The notes under the pieces were generated by a model that was not told the origin of the DNA, ran no database searches, and saw nothing but the letters and a program-made list of their open reading frames with translations. This document shows positions 36,416 to 47,737 of a stretch of 64,000 bases of DNA, one piece after another. The stretch comes from Datura wrightii. Lineage: Eukaryota; Streptophyta; Magnoliopsida; Solanales; Solanaceae. Made by a program: the position numbers and the translations under genes. Every line of letters starts with the position of its first letter. Within the stretch, counting starts at the first letter, position 1. The stretch spans positions 78,208,001-78,272,000 of the forward strand of contig JASDFA010000001.1 of NCBI GenBank assembly GCA_035772735.1, in the 5' to 3' direction.

Positions 36416-36456
36416 CCACGACGTTAGCTAAGGTGCTTCTTGGGAGGCAACCTAAG
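36416..36456 (+). other. Conserved post-protease hairpin block (R6 copy)
   Basis: CCACGACGT followed by CTTGGGAGGCAACCTAAG (36439-36456) matches the R1 block at 2975-3015, with one arm mismatch. The spacing from the end of protease is similar in both elements (about 130-190 bp). Confidence 0.6.
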
Positions 36457-38007
36457 TTTTTAGTGAATTAATTCATGTTTTGGTTGTTTGTGTCTTTGTA
36501 GGTTCTAAGAAATTAGGATCAAGGAAGGAACCAGATCATGAGGGAAGGAACTGTGAGAGACCGGCGAGCCGCCATTTCAGAAGCGCAAGTCGCCCGTGAA
36601 GGTAAGCACTAAACAGAAGGTTGAGGGTCGAATTGAAATACTGGTGGCCCCATCAGCGAACCGCCAAACAGAATCCATGTTTTGTCGGTTGATGGACGAT
36701 GGACAACAAAACACCTGAAGCTCAAGCACATAAGCGGTGGGTAATCTGCGGATCGCCACTTCAATCCGTAAACTGCCGATAAATTCCCGTTAATGAAATA
36801 GATCACTGGGCAACTTACAGGGCACAACATCTTAGTTCGGAGGACCACAAGTGTGATTTGGTGAACCGCCGATGGACCGCCGATCGAGGTATGAGACTAT
36901 TTCAATTTGAATTTAAAAGAGAGGGCCCACAAAATCCCAATAACCAAGTTAGCCTCCCTATTTCTGCAAATATTCTCCTAGCCTCAATTTGTCCACTATT
37001 TTTCCATTCCCTTTTTGTCTTTCCATTAACCAACATGCCCATTTCCCCATACTAATCTATTCTAAACTTTTTCACTTTCCCACCTTCCCACCGACACACA
37101 CCTATTAAACTCTCCACCATCCTCTCAACCTATTACACTTCCCTCTTTCACCTATAAAACCCCCTCCATAGTCCACTAATCCCCTCACTTCAATCACACA
37201 TTCTTCCTCTACTAATTATATCTTAAGGTGCTATTGTAAGTAACTTTGAGATTTTTAAATGTCCAAGTGTGAAGGCACTCCTTCAATTCGAAAAAAATTC
37301 TCTTGCCCTTATTTTAATTTTCTCATTGGTGCTTTAAGGATAATACTTTGTTTCCTTTCCTTGGTAAAATATTTAATGTGCTATACCTGATGGAATGGAA
37401 TAGGGTTGTGCTTTTGTTTGTGGCATTTTGAAAAGGGTGAAGTCTGAGTAACCCATTTTCTTAAAGCACGATGTTTTGCCCGATGATAGATCGGGTGTCG
37501 CCATTCTTAAGGGCTAAATGTCATGAAAAAGGGTTTTAAGAGTGTCATGTTTATTTTGGTATGCTTGGAAGTGAGTGTGTATTATTGGGCGCGTATATGT
37601 GATAGTTCGAAACATTGGGGACAATGGGGTCTGGCGTTTCACTGGTCGGATTCGGCGAATCGCCTATGACACGGTGGCTCACTCTACAACTTGGCTTCAG
37701 GCCACTGAGTGGATCCCGCATTACATCAGTGGTTTACGAATCCTGACCGGCAGTACGCCAATGTACCGCCAAAACAGCTATCCCTTACCCAGTTGTCTAT
37801 CAAGCAACCGCCAGGAATGGGCGGTCCACGAAATCATTTTGGCAAATCACCGGTCTTCCGCCGCTGTCAGTGATTCTTTTAACTAAGTGTTTGATCCCCC
37901 TTATTCCTTAGTTCTCCCTGCAATCATATTTCTTTCTCATTTTATTTTGTTTTTAGTTTTCTCTTTCACTAGCTAGAACTAACATCATTCATGCAGCAAA
38001 ACAAATC
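36457..38007 (+). other. R6 internal non-coding region with possible promoter
   Basis: Two blocks rich in ACCGCC/GGCGA/CGCCGAT words (about 36,560-36,900 and 37,620-37,870) resemble the GC-rich part of the LTR. Between them a pyrimidine-rich stretch leads to CCTATAAAACC (TATAAAA at 37153-37159), a good TATA box. It lies about 850 bp upstream of the next ATG. No ORF is supported here; frames at 36577-36848 and 37575-37886 are not recognisable. Confidence 0.5.
37151..37160 (+). promoter_or_regulatory. Possible internal TATA box in R6
   Basis: CCTATAAAAC sits in a C/T-rich stretch typical of plant core promoters, upstream of the extra ORF. An internal promoter would give a separate transcript for that ORF. 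Sequence inspection alone cannot show activity. Confidence 0.35.
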
Positions 38008-38350
38008 ATGTCATCTTCCAGGAATACCGGAAAAGGAAAAGCCCCTGCTTCTTCTACTAGCAAGGGAAAAGGCAAGGCAAAGGTTGCACAACTACGGGCC
38101 AACACAAAGGAAGCCATCATTATCTGTGTTTCGAAAATGAAGGAACACTATGTCATCTACCAAGGACACTCTATCATAATGGAGAAAATGTTTGACTTGG
38201 CCAGGTTAAAAGGTGATTTTCCTAACATCACCACGCATTTCAATAACAGACAGTGGCGCACGTTTGCCAACCCTCTCCCATCTTACTACCCCAGCCTAGT
38301 CACAGATTTCTATGCCTCTTATAAGGACCACTAAGAGAGTATGCAACACC
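38008..38350 (+). pseudogene. R6 extra ORF, N-terminal part ('putative plant transposon protein'-like)
   Basis: The frame starts MSSSRNTGKGKAPASSTSKG, a Ser/Lys-rich basic head, and runs 108 codons to TAA at 38332-38334, ending with PSYYPSLVTDFYASY. After the stop the same phase continues across the R7 target site into 47738 (VDDFPYLPSVMIQGVEVDIT), so R7 inserted into this ORF. The fold resembles the Pfam 'putative plant transposon protein' domain (PF20167, recalled from memory), which is common in Solanaceae; its biochemical function is unknown to me. It is not a known retroviral protein. Confidence 0.5.
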
Positions 38351-38355
38351 GGGGC

Positions 38356-40480
38356 TGTTATACCCTGGGAACCCAAGGATCAGACCTGGGAGTCAAACGG
38401 GGAAAATGTAGAAAACAATGTTTCAGCAGTGCAGGAAGAATCATTAGGCGACTCTTGAGAAGACCCCACAAGTCGTCAGGTGGCTCGTGCGAAGGCCAGA
38501 ATGGGCTGAGAAGTTGAGGTCCCCACGGTCATAAGAACGACTTATGGTTAGCTACCACGAGTCATCAGGTCTACCGTGGGGTGAGGTTGAGGATTAAATA
38601 GGAGGTGTGGCCAGTGTACCTAATGAATGGGAACCCATGAGTTATGGTCAGTCCAACGACTCGCGAGTTGGGTCGCAAGAAAGCCTATGGAATTTTAATT
38701 GAGGCTGAGGCAGTGTACTTGACGAGTGACACGACGAGTCATCAGGTCACTCGTAGGGTCACCTGGAAGTTATTTTCTGTGAATTAATAATGGCCTTCTC
38801 ATATTTTCCTAAACTCCTAAGGCCTAAACTATGTCATTTTAAGGTCAGAATAGGGTCTTTTAAGGGGGATTAGCCCATGTTAAGCCTCATTTTATGCATG
38901 CAAGAGTTAGAGAGGGGAGTAGAAGGTGATTCAACTGTTCTTCCTCAAATTCTCCAAATTCCATCTTGGGCTTTCAAGAGGAAATTAAGAACCAAGTGTT
39001 CCCAGGTATGAAAGGTTTAGAATGGGTGAATCCTTCCACACCCATGGCCAAATTTCGATTTAAATCATGAATTCTCCTATTCAAGTTCTATGGGGTTTTA
39101 CCCAAATGCATGAAAAATGTGATTTGTCTTTATGGGTATGATTTAATTGAGTTTTAATTATTGAATTATGAATGATGGGTAGGTTTTATATTATTTTCTT
39201 TAAAATCACGTTTCAAGCTTTTTAAATCTAAAATGCCCATTGATGAAAGTTCATGAAAGTTATGATTTATGATGAATATTAAATATTTTAAGTTTATTAA
39301 TGATGGAAAAGCATGAATTCAAGTTCCCATGTTCATGAGCATATTTTGAAAGAATTGAGTAAATTAATGTATTGGGCAATGCCCATATGTTGAAGAATGA
39401 TTTATTATTTATGGAACAAATTACATTATTTATCAATTTTATGATGTCGACCGATGAAAAGGGCCTTTAATTCTTGAATAAACATGTTTTAAAAGGGATC
39501 AATGATGATAAATGTTATATTTTAGCCAATGAATCTTAATGCATGTTACTTATTTACGTATGAGCCTATTTGCATGTTTTTGGGAGCCGTGTCTAGCACC
39601 TAGCAGCCCGACATTCAAAGGACTACGTCGGTGTCTCATAACCACATTCCACCATGGGTTTTTAATGATATATTGTATTGATAATGATCCCCTCAAATGT
39701 GATATCATGCCTAATGCACGACCCTCGCCTGGCAAGCTAGTGTCGGCTCTGCCCACTTGAGTGAGATGGTTGGGGCATCATGAAAGGCTCTACCATGATG
39801 GTGTCGGTTATGACGAGTCATACTATTGTTCCACATGTCATATGCATTGTTATGTTTATGTTATTAGCTCAAGTTATGTTTTTACAAAGTTTACTTACGA
39901 TTATGATCATGAATGTTTTATGTATGACATGAAAGCCTTGAGCCTTATGTTTTCTTATGAAGTTTATGATACAAGCATGATGTCCTTCTCCTAAGTTTAT
40001 TTATGAGTTTATTTTACTTTCCACATCCTTTTACTTACCTTGCATACTTGGTACATTCCAAGTGTTGATCTCATACTTTCTATGCTGTATCATTTTGTGA
40101 TACAGGTTCCGGATCTTAGGATCATCCTCATCCCTAGCTCATCTCCGCTCTCGCTCTCATCTTATTGGTGAATCCTCATGTTTCAAGGGATGTTTGATAG
40201 ACTTTCATGTTGTGTATGTTTCAGTATTGGTCGGGTTAATTGGGAATGTTGTCCCATCAACCCATCTTATGTAGTAGAGGCTTTCAGACAGAATGTAGAA
40301 CTCAACTTATGTATATGTCTAGTACTTCCGGTTGTTACACTATGATTATGTTTCCGCTTGTTTTATGCTATGTATTCCACTTTATTAAGTGAGATTAGCT
40401 ATATGCATAGGGTCGACTTGGCATCTCTCGGGGTCCCTTGTCCCATATCTATAATTCGGGTGTATGTTCGGGTCGTGACA
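38356..40480 (+). repeat. R7 5' LTR
   Basis: TGTTATACCC...GTGACA. ACGAGTCGT-type dyads are scattered at 38,450-38,770. Compared with the 3' LTR it lacks about 20 bp between two such dyads (near 38,735). Many differences are C to T or G to A at CpG sites. No ORF is supported. Confidence 0.9.
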
Positions 40481-40483
40481 AAC

Positions 40484-40497
40484 TTGGTAGCAGAGCC
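40484..40497 (+). promoter_or_regulatory. R7 primer binding site
   Basis: TTGGTAGCAGAGCC has one mismatch (G for T) to the Tekay-type TTGGTATCAGAGCC and lies three bases after the LTR. Confidence 0.8.
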
Positions 40498-40689
40498 ATA
40501 GGTTTGAAGTGTCCTAGGGTGTTGGAAAGACGTGTTAAGTAGAGTCTTTTTCATGGGTGTGAAGAGCGCCACACTTATGATGAAGAGGCTACTGTGTGTT
40601 TAGGAAATGTTCCCTTCTTTCATGTTCTATGTCATGCGATGAAAAGTCTCTCCATCCTTCTAATTCGTGCGATTCGCGATTGCAGAATT

Positions 40690-41880
40690 ATGGATCCTAG
40701 AAGAATGAATGGAAGGAGGAATGGAAATGATAAAGGCCACGGGAGTGGAAATGACCATGGGCATCAGCAAGCACCACATGTTCAGGAGCCCCAGGCACTA
40801 GAGCCAGCTGCATGCGCTGAGTTTTGAGAAGCTATTCAGATATTGGCGCAGACCTCGACTGCTCAAGTCAACCAGCAGGTTGTTATGCAGGTCCCACAGA
40901 ATGGCAATGTAGCGGCGGCTCGGATTAGAGACTTATTGAGGATGAACCCTCCTGAGTTCACTGGATCAAAGGTGGACGAGGATCCACACAAGTTCATTGA
41001 AGGTATCTTGAAAGCCACTCAAGTTATGGGGGTGGCAAATGGGGAGTGTGTGGACTTGGCCTCTTATCAGCTGAAAGAGGTCGCTCATATTTTTTACAAG
41101 CAATGGAAGGATAGCAGGACAGCGGGAGCGGGCCCTATCAGCTGGGATGAGTTTCACATGGCCTTTCTCGACAGGTTCTTCCCTTGGGAGATGAGGGCAT
41201 TGGAAGCAACTGAGTTTGTGAACCTCAAGTATGGAAATATGGTAGTGCTAGAGTATTCGCTCGAGTTCACTCATTTGTAGAAGTACTCCCCAGAGTTAGT
41301 GATGGATCAGAAGGAGTGGGTGAGCCGATTCATTCATGGTGTGGCTAGTTCTTTAGAAAATGATTGCACGACTGCCATGCTTCACCAGGATATGGACTTT
41401 ACTCGCATATTGTTGTACGCCCAACAGATTGAGGCAGCTCAGGCGAGAGAGAGAAAGGCAAAGAGGGCTCGAACAGATAGCATGGGTTTTCATATCAGAG
41501 GTCCTTCGGTGGCTACCGTCCACAATTTCAGCAGAGGTCACTAGCCCCAGCACCATCAACAGCTAGTGTTCCATCCAAACATAGGGGTGATCAGAGGGGC
41601 AGGGCTTCAGGGTCGAGGGATCAGAGGGGCACCCAGTTAGAGTATACCTCTTCGGCCTGCGGGAAGTGCGGCAAGAGTCATGCTGGGGAGTGCTTGCTCG
41701 GTTCAGATGTTTTCTATAGGTGTGGTAGATCTGGGAACATGCGTAGAGTGTGCCCATATGCTAGACAGGGTGATGATAGGGGTCGTGCATAGGCCACCAG
41801 GACAGCAGTAGCTCAAGCTCGTTCTGCTCCACAGGGAGAACCGACTAGTGGGGGTGGCGGACAGCGCTAAAATCGATTCT
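40690..41880 (+). pseudogene. R7 gag (broken)
   Basis: The start MDPRRMNGRRNGNDK lies in the leader shared with R2 and R13. The frame is the same to about 41,544 but has stops at 40825-40827 and 41278-41280. LRMNPPEFTGSKVDEDPHKF and the capsid motif LEATEFVNLKYGNMVVLEY are present. A shift near 41,510 leads to the nucleocapsid: CGKCGKSHAGEC (C-x2-C-x3-H-x3-C, intact), then FYRCGRSGNMRRVC, which lacks the first Cys and has Asn for His. The Gag-Pol boundary is near 41,880. Confidence 0.82.
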
Positions 41881-42310
41881 ATGCCCTTGCCTCACCCCGG
41901 GATCAGGAGACTTCGCCAGATGTGGTCAATTGTATGTGGTGTGTCTTTCATATTAATGTTTATGCCTTGCTAGATCTAGGAGCTACCTTGTCTTTCATGA
42001 CTCCTTGCATTTCTAGTAGTCTTAGAGTTAGTCTTGAGACCTTATCAGAACCGTTTTCAGTTTCCACCCCTGTTGGTGATTCGGTCATAGCTAGATGAGT
42101 ATATAGAGAATACTCGGTCACTATGTTGCATAAGATTACCTCCACAGACCTTTTATAGTTAGCCATGACTGACTTTGATGTTATTCTTGGCATGGATTGG
42201 TTGTTTTCATGTTATGCTTTGATTAATTATAGGACCCATACGGAGGAATTTCGTTTTTCGGGTGAGTCAGTGTTGGAATGGAAGGGTAGTTTGGTGGTAC
42301 CAGCAGGTCG
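41881..42310 (+). pseudogene. R7 protease (broken)
   Basis: The catalytic motif reads YALLDLGATLSFMTP (about 41,961-42,005), with Leu for Ser in D-S-G. Stops fall near 42,096 and 42,158. The closing DFDVILGMDWLFSCY starts at about 42,174 and is open into the reverse transcriptase linker. Confidence 0.82.
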
Positions 42311-43967
42311 ATTTATTTCCTATCTTAAGTCCAGGAAGATGATTTCTAAGGGTTGCATGTATCATCTAGTTAGGGTTAAGGATGTTGAGTCCGAGACCCT
42401 GACTATTCAATCAGTTTCGGTGGTGTGTGAGTATCTGGATGTTTTTCCCGATGATTTGCCAGGTGTTCCTCTTGAGAGGGAAATCGACTTCGGCATTGAC
42501 CTCTTACCCGATACACAGCCTATCTCTATTCCTCCCTACAGGATGGCTCCAGCAGAGCTAAAGGAATTGAAGGATCAGTTAAAGGATCTGTTGGATAAAG
42601 GCTTTATTAGACCGATCCAGTCTTCATGGGGTACACCAGTTTTATTTTTTTGAAAGAAGGATGGTTCCCTTCGTACATGCATTGACTATTGACTATTGAA
42701 TAAGGTCACTATCAAGAATAGGTAACCCTTACCCAGGATTGATGATTTGCTTGACCATCTTCAGGGTGCCAAATGTTTCTTGAAGATAGACCTTAGGTGC
42801 GGGTACCATCAGCTCTGAGTTTGAGAGAGTGATATTTCGAAGACATCCTTCAGGACTCGGTATGGCCATTATGAGTTTATGGTTATGTCTTTTGGACTAA
42901 CAAATTCTCCTGCAGCTTTTATGGACTTGATGAATAGGGTTTTCAAGCCATATTTGGATATGTTCATGATTATGGTCATTGATGACATCCTTATATACTC
43001 TCAGAGCGAGGAGGAGCATGCCGCTCACTTGAGAATAGTGCTTCAGACCCTCAAGGATAATTAGCTATATGCGAAGTTTAGTAAGTGTGAATTTTGGTTG
43101 GACTAGGTGGCATATTTGGGTCATGTGGTGTCTAGCGAAGGCATAAAGGTGGATTCGCAGAAAATTGAAGTGGTGAAGAATTGGCCCTGGCCGGTGAGCC
43201 CTTCGGAAATTTGAAGTTTCTTAGGTTTAGCAAGCTACTACCGGAGATTTGTTGAGGGTTTCTCATCTATTGCGGCACCTTTAACTAAGTTGACTCAGAA
43301 GAAGGTGAAGTTCCAATTGTAGGATGCTTGTGAGAAAAGTTTCCAAGAGTTGATGACCCGACTCACTTAAGCACCAGTGTTGACCTTACCCGAGGGTACG
43401 AATGGATTTTTTGTATATTGTGATGCTTCGAGAGTCGGACTGAGATGTGTGTTGATGCAGCATGGGAAAGTAATAGCATATGTCTCTCGATAGCTAAAGA
43501 TTCACAAAAAGAATTACCTGACCCATGATCATGAGTTGGCCGCAATGGAGTTTGTGTTGAAGATATGGTGGAATTACTTGTATGGGGTCCACGTGGATGT
43601 ATTCACGGATCACAAGAGCTTGCAACATGTGTTCAAGCAGAAAGATCTCAATCTTCAGCAAAAGAGGTGGTTAGAGTTATTAAAGGACTACGATATGAGT
43701 GTTCTTTACCACCCGGACAAGGATAATGTAGTTGCAGATGCACTTAGTAGGCTCTCTATGGCGAGTGTGTCCCACGTGGATAAGGGAAAGAAGGAGTTTG
43801 TGAAGGATGTCCATCGACTTGCAAGATTGGGAGTTAGATTGATCGACTCGACTGATGGCAGCGTTATTGTGTGGAATGGGTCAGAATTGTCCTTAGTGGT
43901 TGATGTCAAATCCAAGCAAGGTGAGGATCCGACTTTGAGGAAGCTGAAGGAAGCGGTGCGGAGTTAA
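42311..43967 (+). pseudogene. R7 reverse transcriptase and RNase H (broken)
   Basis: RT has PLEREIDFGIDLLPDTQPIS and ELKDQLKDLLDKGFIRPIQS, then a stop near 42,651. The palm continues as MVMSFGLTNSPAAFMDLMN, with the active site reading MVIDDILIYS (V-I-D-D form; about 42,972-43,001). The thumb from about 43,200 has a stop at its FLGLA segment. RNase H shows VYCDASRVGL, HELAAMEFVLKIW (Glu) and VFTDHKSLQHVFKQKDLN (Asp), with YHPDKDNVVADALSR after it. Several further stops fall near 42,690-42,830, 43,062 and 43,320-43,490. Confidence 0.84.
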
Positions 43968-43994
43968 AAGGTGGAGGTTTTCTCCCAAGGGTGA

Positions 43995-45337
43995 TATGGT
44001 GTGAGACGATACCAGTATCGACTATGTGTTCCGGACATTGATAATTTGAGGGTTTGGATATTGCACGAGGCACATGGTACAAGATATTCCATCCATCCGG
44101 GATCTACGAAGATGTATAGGGACTTGCGAGAAATCTATTGGTGGGATGGTATGAAGAAGGATATTGCGGAGTTCGTAGCTAAATGTCCAAACTGTCAGAA
44201 AGTGAAGGTCGAGCATCAAAGGACGGGAGGTGTACTTCAGGATATTAGCATTACCACTTGGATGTGGAAGGAGATAAATATGGATTTCGTTACAGCCCTA
44301 CCTCATACTCGCAGATAGTATAAATCCATTTGGGTTGTTGTGGACAGATTAACCAAGGCTGCACACTTTCTACCAGTCAAGATCACGGATTCAGTGGATG
44401 ATTATGCCAAGTTGTATATTCGGGAGTTGGTTTGACTTCATGGAGAGACCTTGTCTATTATTTTAGACCGATGTACTTAGTTTACCTCCCAGTTTTGGCT
44501 ATGTTTCCAAAAGGGGCTTGGGACTCAGGTTAAGCTCAGCACAGCATTTCATCCGCAGACGGATGGCCTAGCAGAATGAACAATCCAGACTCTTGAGGAC
44601 ATGTTGAGGGCTTGTGTTATGGATTTTAGAGGTAGTTGGGATGATCATTTGCCCTTAATCGAGTTTGCTTATAATAACAGCTACCACTCCAATATCCAAA
44701 TGGCATCGTTCGAGGCTCTTTACGGGCGAAGGTGTAGATCTCCCATCGGATGGTTTGAGGTTGGTGAGGAAGCTATGATAGGGCCGGATTCGGTTCACGA
44801 GTCGAAGGTGAAGGTTCAATTGATAAGGAACCGGCTGAAGACCGGTCAAAGTCGTCATAAATCATTGGATGATGTGAGGAGAAGAGATTTGGAGTTTGAG
44901 GTGGACAATTGGGTATTTCTAAAGGTATCTCCCATGAAGGGAGTCATGTGGTTTGGGAAGAAGGCGAAACTCAGTCCCCGCTATGTTCGCCCCTATCGGG
45001 TTGTGAGGAGAGTTGGTAAGGTGGCCTATGAGTTGAACTTTCCCTTTAAGTTATCTTCAGTTCATCCTGTGTTCATGTGTCACTTTTGAAAAAGTGCTTG
45101 GGCGATCCAGCTTTAGTTGTCCCGGTGGACAGCGTTGGTTTAAAGGATAGCCTCAACTATGAACAAATTTCGGTGGAAATCTTAGATCATCAGGTTCGGA
45201 GGCTGAGGAACAAATAAGTAGCTTCAGTTAAAGTATTATGGAGAAATCAACATGTTGAAGGAGCTACATGGGAAGCCAAAGCGGATATGATGGCTAGATA
45301 CCCACACCTGTTCCCTACCGGCTCAGTTTCAGTTTGA
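43995..45337 (+). pseudogene. R7 integrase with chromodomain (broken)
   Basis: The zinc module is intact: HEAHGTRYSIH and CPNCQ (44,060-44,200). Core motifs include INMDFVTALPH. The second Asp region carries a premature stop (about 44,460-44,480), and the Glu region is disrupted by another stop (44,576-44,580). Frame 44601-45089 holds SWDDHLPLIEFAYNNSYHSN and the GPY/F-like LSPRYVRPYRVVRRVGKV. A shift near 45,080 leads to the chromodomain (VKVLWRNQHVEGATWE), ending TGA at 45335-45337. Confidence 0.84.
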
Positions 45338-45570
45338 GATATCAGTTTTTTCCCTAAATCTCTAATCAATTTTCACATTCCGTTCATGCGTTCAAGTTTG
45401 TTTTATAATGTGGTAAATGTATGAGATGTCTGAATTCAGTTTAGCTGTGTAATTCTTTTCGAAGGTAGTCATTCCGTCAGTTTTCAGCTTAAATGATCAG
45501 TATTTGTATATGATGATTGCTTGTTTCTGAGTTTTCTGCATGTTTCTAACATTCGAGGACGAATGTTCCC

Positions 45571-45582
45571 AGGGGGAGATAT
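45571..45582 (+). promoter_or_regulatory. R7 polypurine tract
   Basis: AGGGGGAGATAT directly precedes the 3' LTR start. Confidence 0.77.
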
Positions 45583-47732
45583 TGTTATACCCTGGGAACC
45601 TAAGGATCAGACCGGGAGTCAAACGGGGAAAATCTGGAAAACAAATGTTGCAGTAGTGCAGGATGAGTCGGTAGACGACTCATGAGGAGACCCCACGAGT
45701 CGTCAGGTGGCTCGTGCGAAGGACGAAATGGGATGAGGAGTTGAGATCCCCACGGGCGTCGGAAAGACTCGTGGTCAGCTACCACGAGTCTTCAAGCTCT
45801 ACCGTGGGGTGAGGTTGAGGATTAAATAGGAGGTCTGACCAGTGTACCTAACGGATGGGACCCCACGAGTCGTGGTCAGTCCCAATGACTCGTGAGGTAG
45901 GTCGTGAGAAAGCCTATGGAATTTTAATTGAGGATGAGGCAGTGTACTTGATAGGCGACACAACGAGTTGTTGCCCACCCTGACGATTCGTCAGGTCACC
46001 CGTTAGGGTCACCTGGCAGTTATTTTCTGCAAATCAGTAAGGGCCTTCTCGTAATTTCCTAAACTCCTAAGACCTAAACTATGTTATTTTAAGGTCGGAA
46101 TAGGGTCTTTTAAGGGGGATTAGCCCATGTTAAGCCTCATTTTATGCTTGCAAGAGTTAGAGAGGGGAGTAGAAGGTGATTCAACTATTTTTCCTCAAAT
46201 TGTCCAAATTGCATCTTGGGCTTTCAATGGGAAATTAAGAACCAAGTGTTCCCAGGTATGTAAGGTTTAGAATGGGTGAATCCTTCCACACCCATGCCCA
46301 AATTTCAATTTAGATCATGAATTCTTCTATTCAAGTTCTATGGGGTTTTACCCAAATGCATGAAAATGTGATTTCTCTTTATGGGAATGATTTAATTGAA
46401 TTTTAATTATTGAATTATGAATGATGGGCAGGTTTTATATTATTTTCCTTAAAATCATGTTTCAAACTTTTTAAATCTAAAATTCCCATTGATGAAAGTT
46501 CATGATAGTTATGATTTTTGATGAATATTTAATATTTTGAGTTTATTGATGATGAAAAAGCATGAATTCAAGTTCCCATGTTCATGAGCATATTTTGAGA
46601 GAATTGAGTATATTAAAGTATTGGGCAATGCCCACATGTTGAAGAATGATTTATGATTTATGAAACGAATTACATAGTTTATCTATTTAATGATGTCGGC
46701 CAATGAAAAGGGCCTTTAATTATTGTCTAAACATGTTTTAAAGGGGATCAATGATGATAAATGTTATATTTTAGCCAATGAATCTTGATGAATGATGTTA
46801 CTGATTTATGTATGAGCCTGTATGCATATTTTAGGGAGCCGTATCTAGCACGGAGCAGCCCGGGGTTCAAGGGACTACACTGGTGTCTCATAACCACGTG
46901 CCACCGTGGGTTTATAATGATATATTGTATTGATAATGATCCCCTCAAATGTGATATCATGCCAAATGCACGACCCTTGCCTAGCAAGCCAGGGTCAACT
47001 CTGCCTACTTGAGTGAGATAGTTGGGGAATAATGAAAGTCTCTACCATGATGGTGTCGGTTATGACGAGTCCTCCCATTGTTCTTCTTGTCTTATGCATT
47101 GTTATGTTTATGTTATCGGCTCAAGTTATGTTTGGATAAAGTTTACTTACGATTATGATCATGAACATTTTATGTATGACTTGAAAGCCTTGAGCCTTGC
47201 GTTTTCTTACGAAGTTTATGATACAAGCATGATTTCCTTCTCCTATGTTTATTTATGACTTTATTTTACTTTTAACATCCATTTACTTACCTTGCATACT
47301 CAATACATTCTACATACTGATTGCATACTTTCTATGATGTATCATTTTATGATACAGGGTCCGGATCTCAGGCTCATCCTCATCCCTAGTTCATCTCCGC
47401 TCTCGCTCTCAGCTTATTGGTGAGTCCTCATGTTCCGAGGGCCATTTGATAGACTTTTATATTGTTTATGTTTCAGTATTATCGGGTTAGTTGGGGATGT
47501 TGTCCCATCAACCCATCTTATGTAGTAGAGGCTTTCAGACAGAATGTAGAACTCAGCTTATGTATATGTCTAGTACTTCACGTTGTTACACTATGATTAC
47601 GTTTTTGCTTGTTTTTATGCAAAGTATTCCACTTTATTGAATGAGATTAGTTGTATGCATGTGCCATGGGTCGACTTAGGGTCTCTCGGGGTCCCTGTGT
47701 CTACGATTCGGGTGTACGTTTGGGTCGTGACA
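45583..47732 (+). repeat. R7 3' LTR
   Basis: TGTTATACCC...GTGACA, 2150 bp, aligned end to end with 38356-40480. Its dyad cluster (45,655-46,010) keeps more intact ACGAGTCGT words than the 5' LTR. Confidence 0.9.
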
Positions 47733-47737
47733 GGGGT

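Larger units (their letters stand above)
38356..47732 (+). mobile_element. R7: complete Tekay/Del-type element (decayed)
   Basis: This is the only element whose two ends both lie in the window uninterrupted. LTRs are 38356-40480 (2125 bp) and 45583-47732 (2150 bp), both TGTTATACCC...GTGACA. The target duplication is GGGGC (38351-38355) and GGGGT (47733-47737), one base apart. The interior carries primer site, gag, protease, reverse transcriptase, RNase H, integrase with chromodomain and purine tract, all with stops. It is inserted in the extra ORF of R6 and is the innermost element of the stack. Confidence 0.92.
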
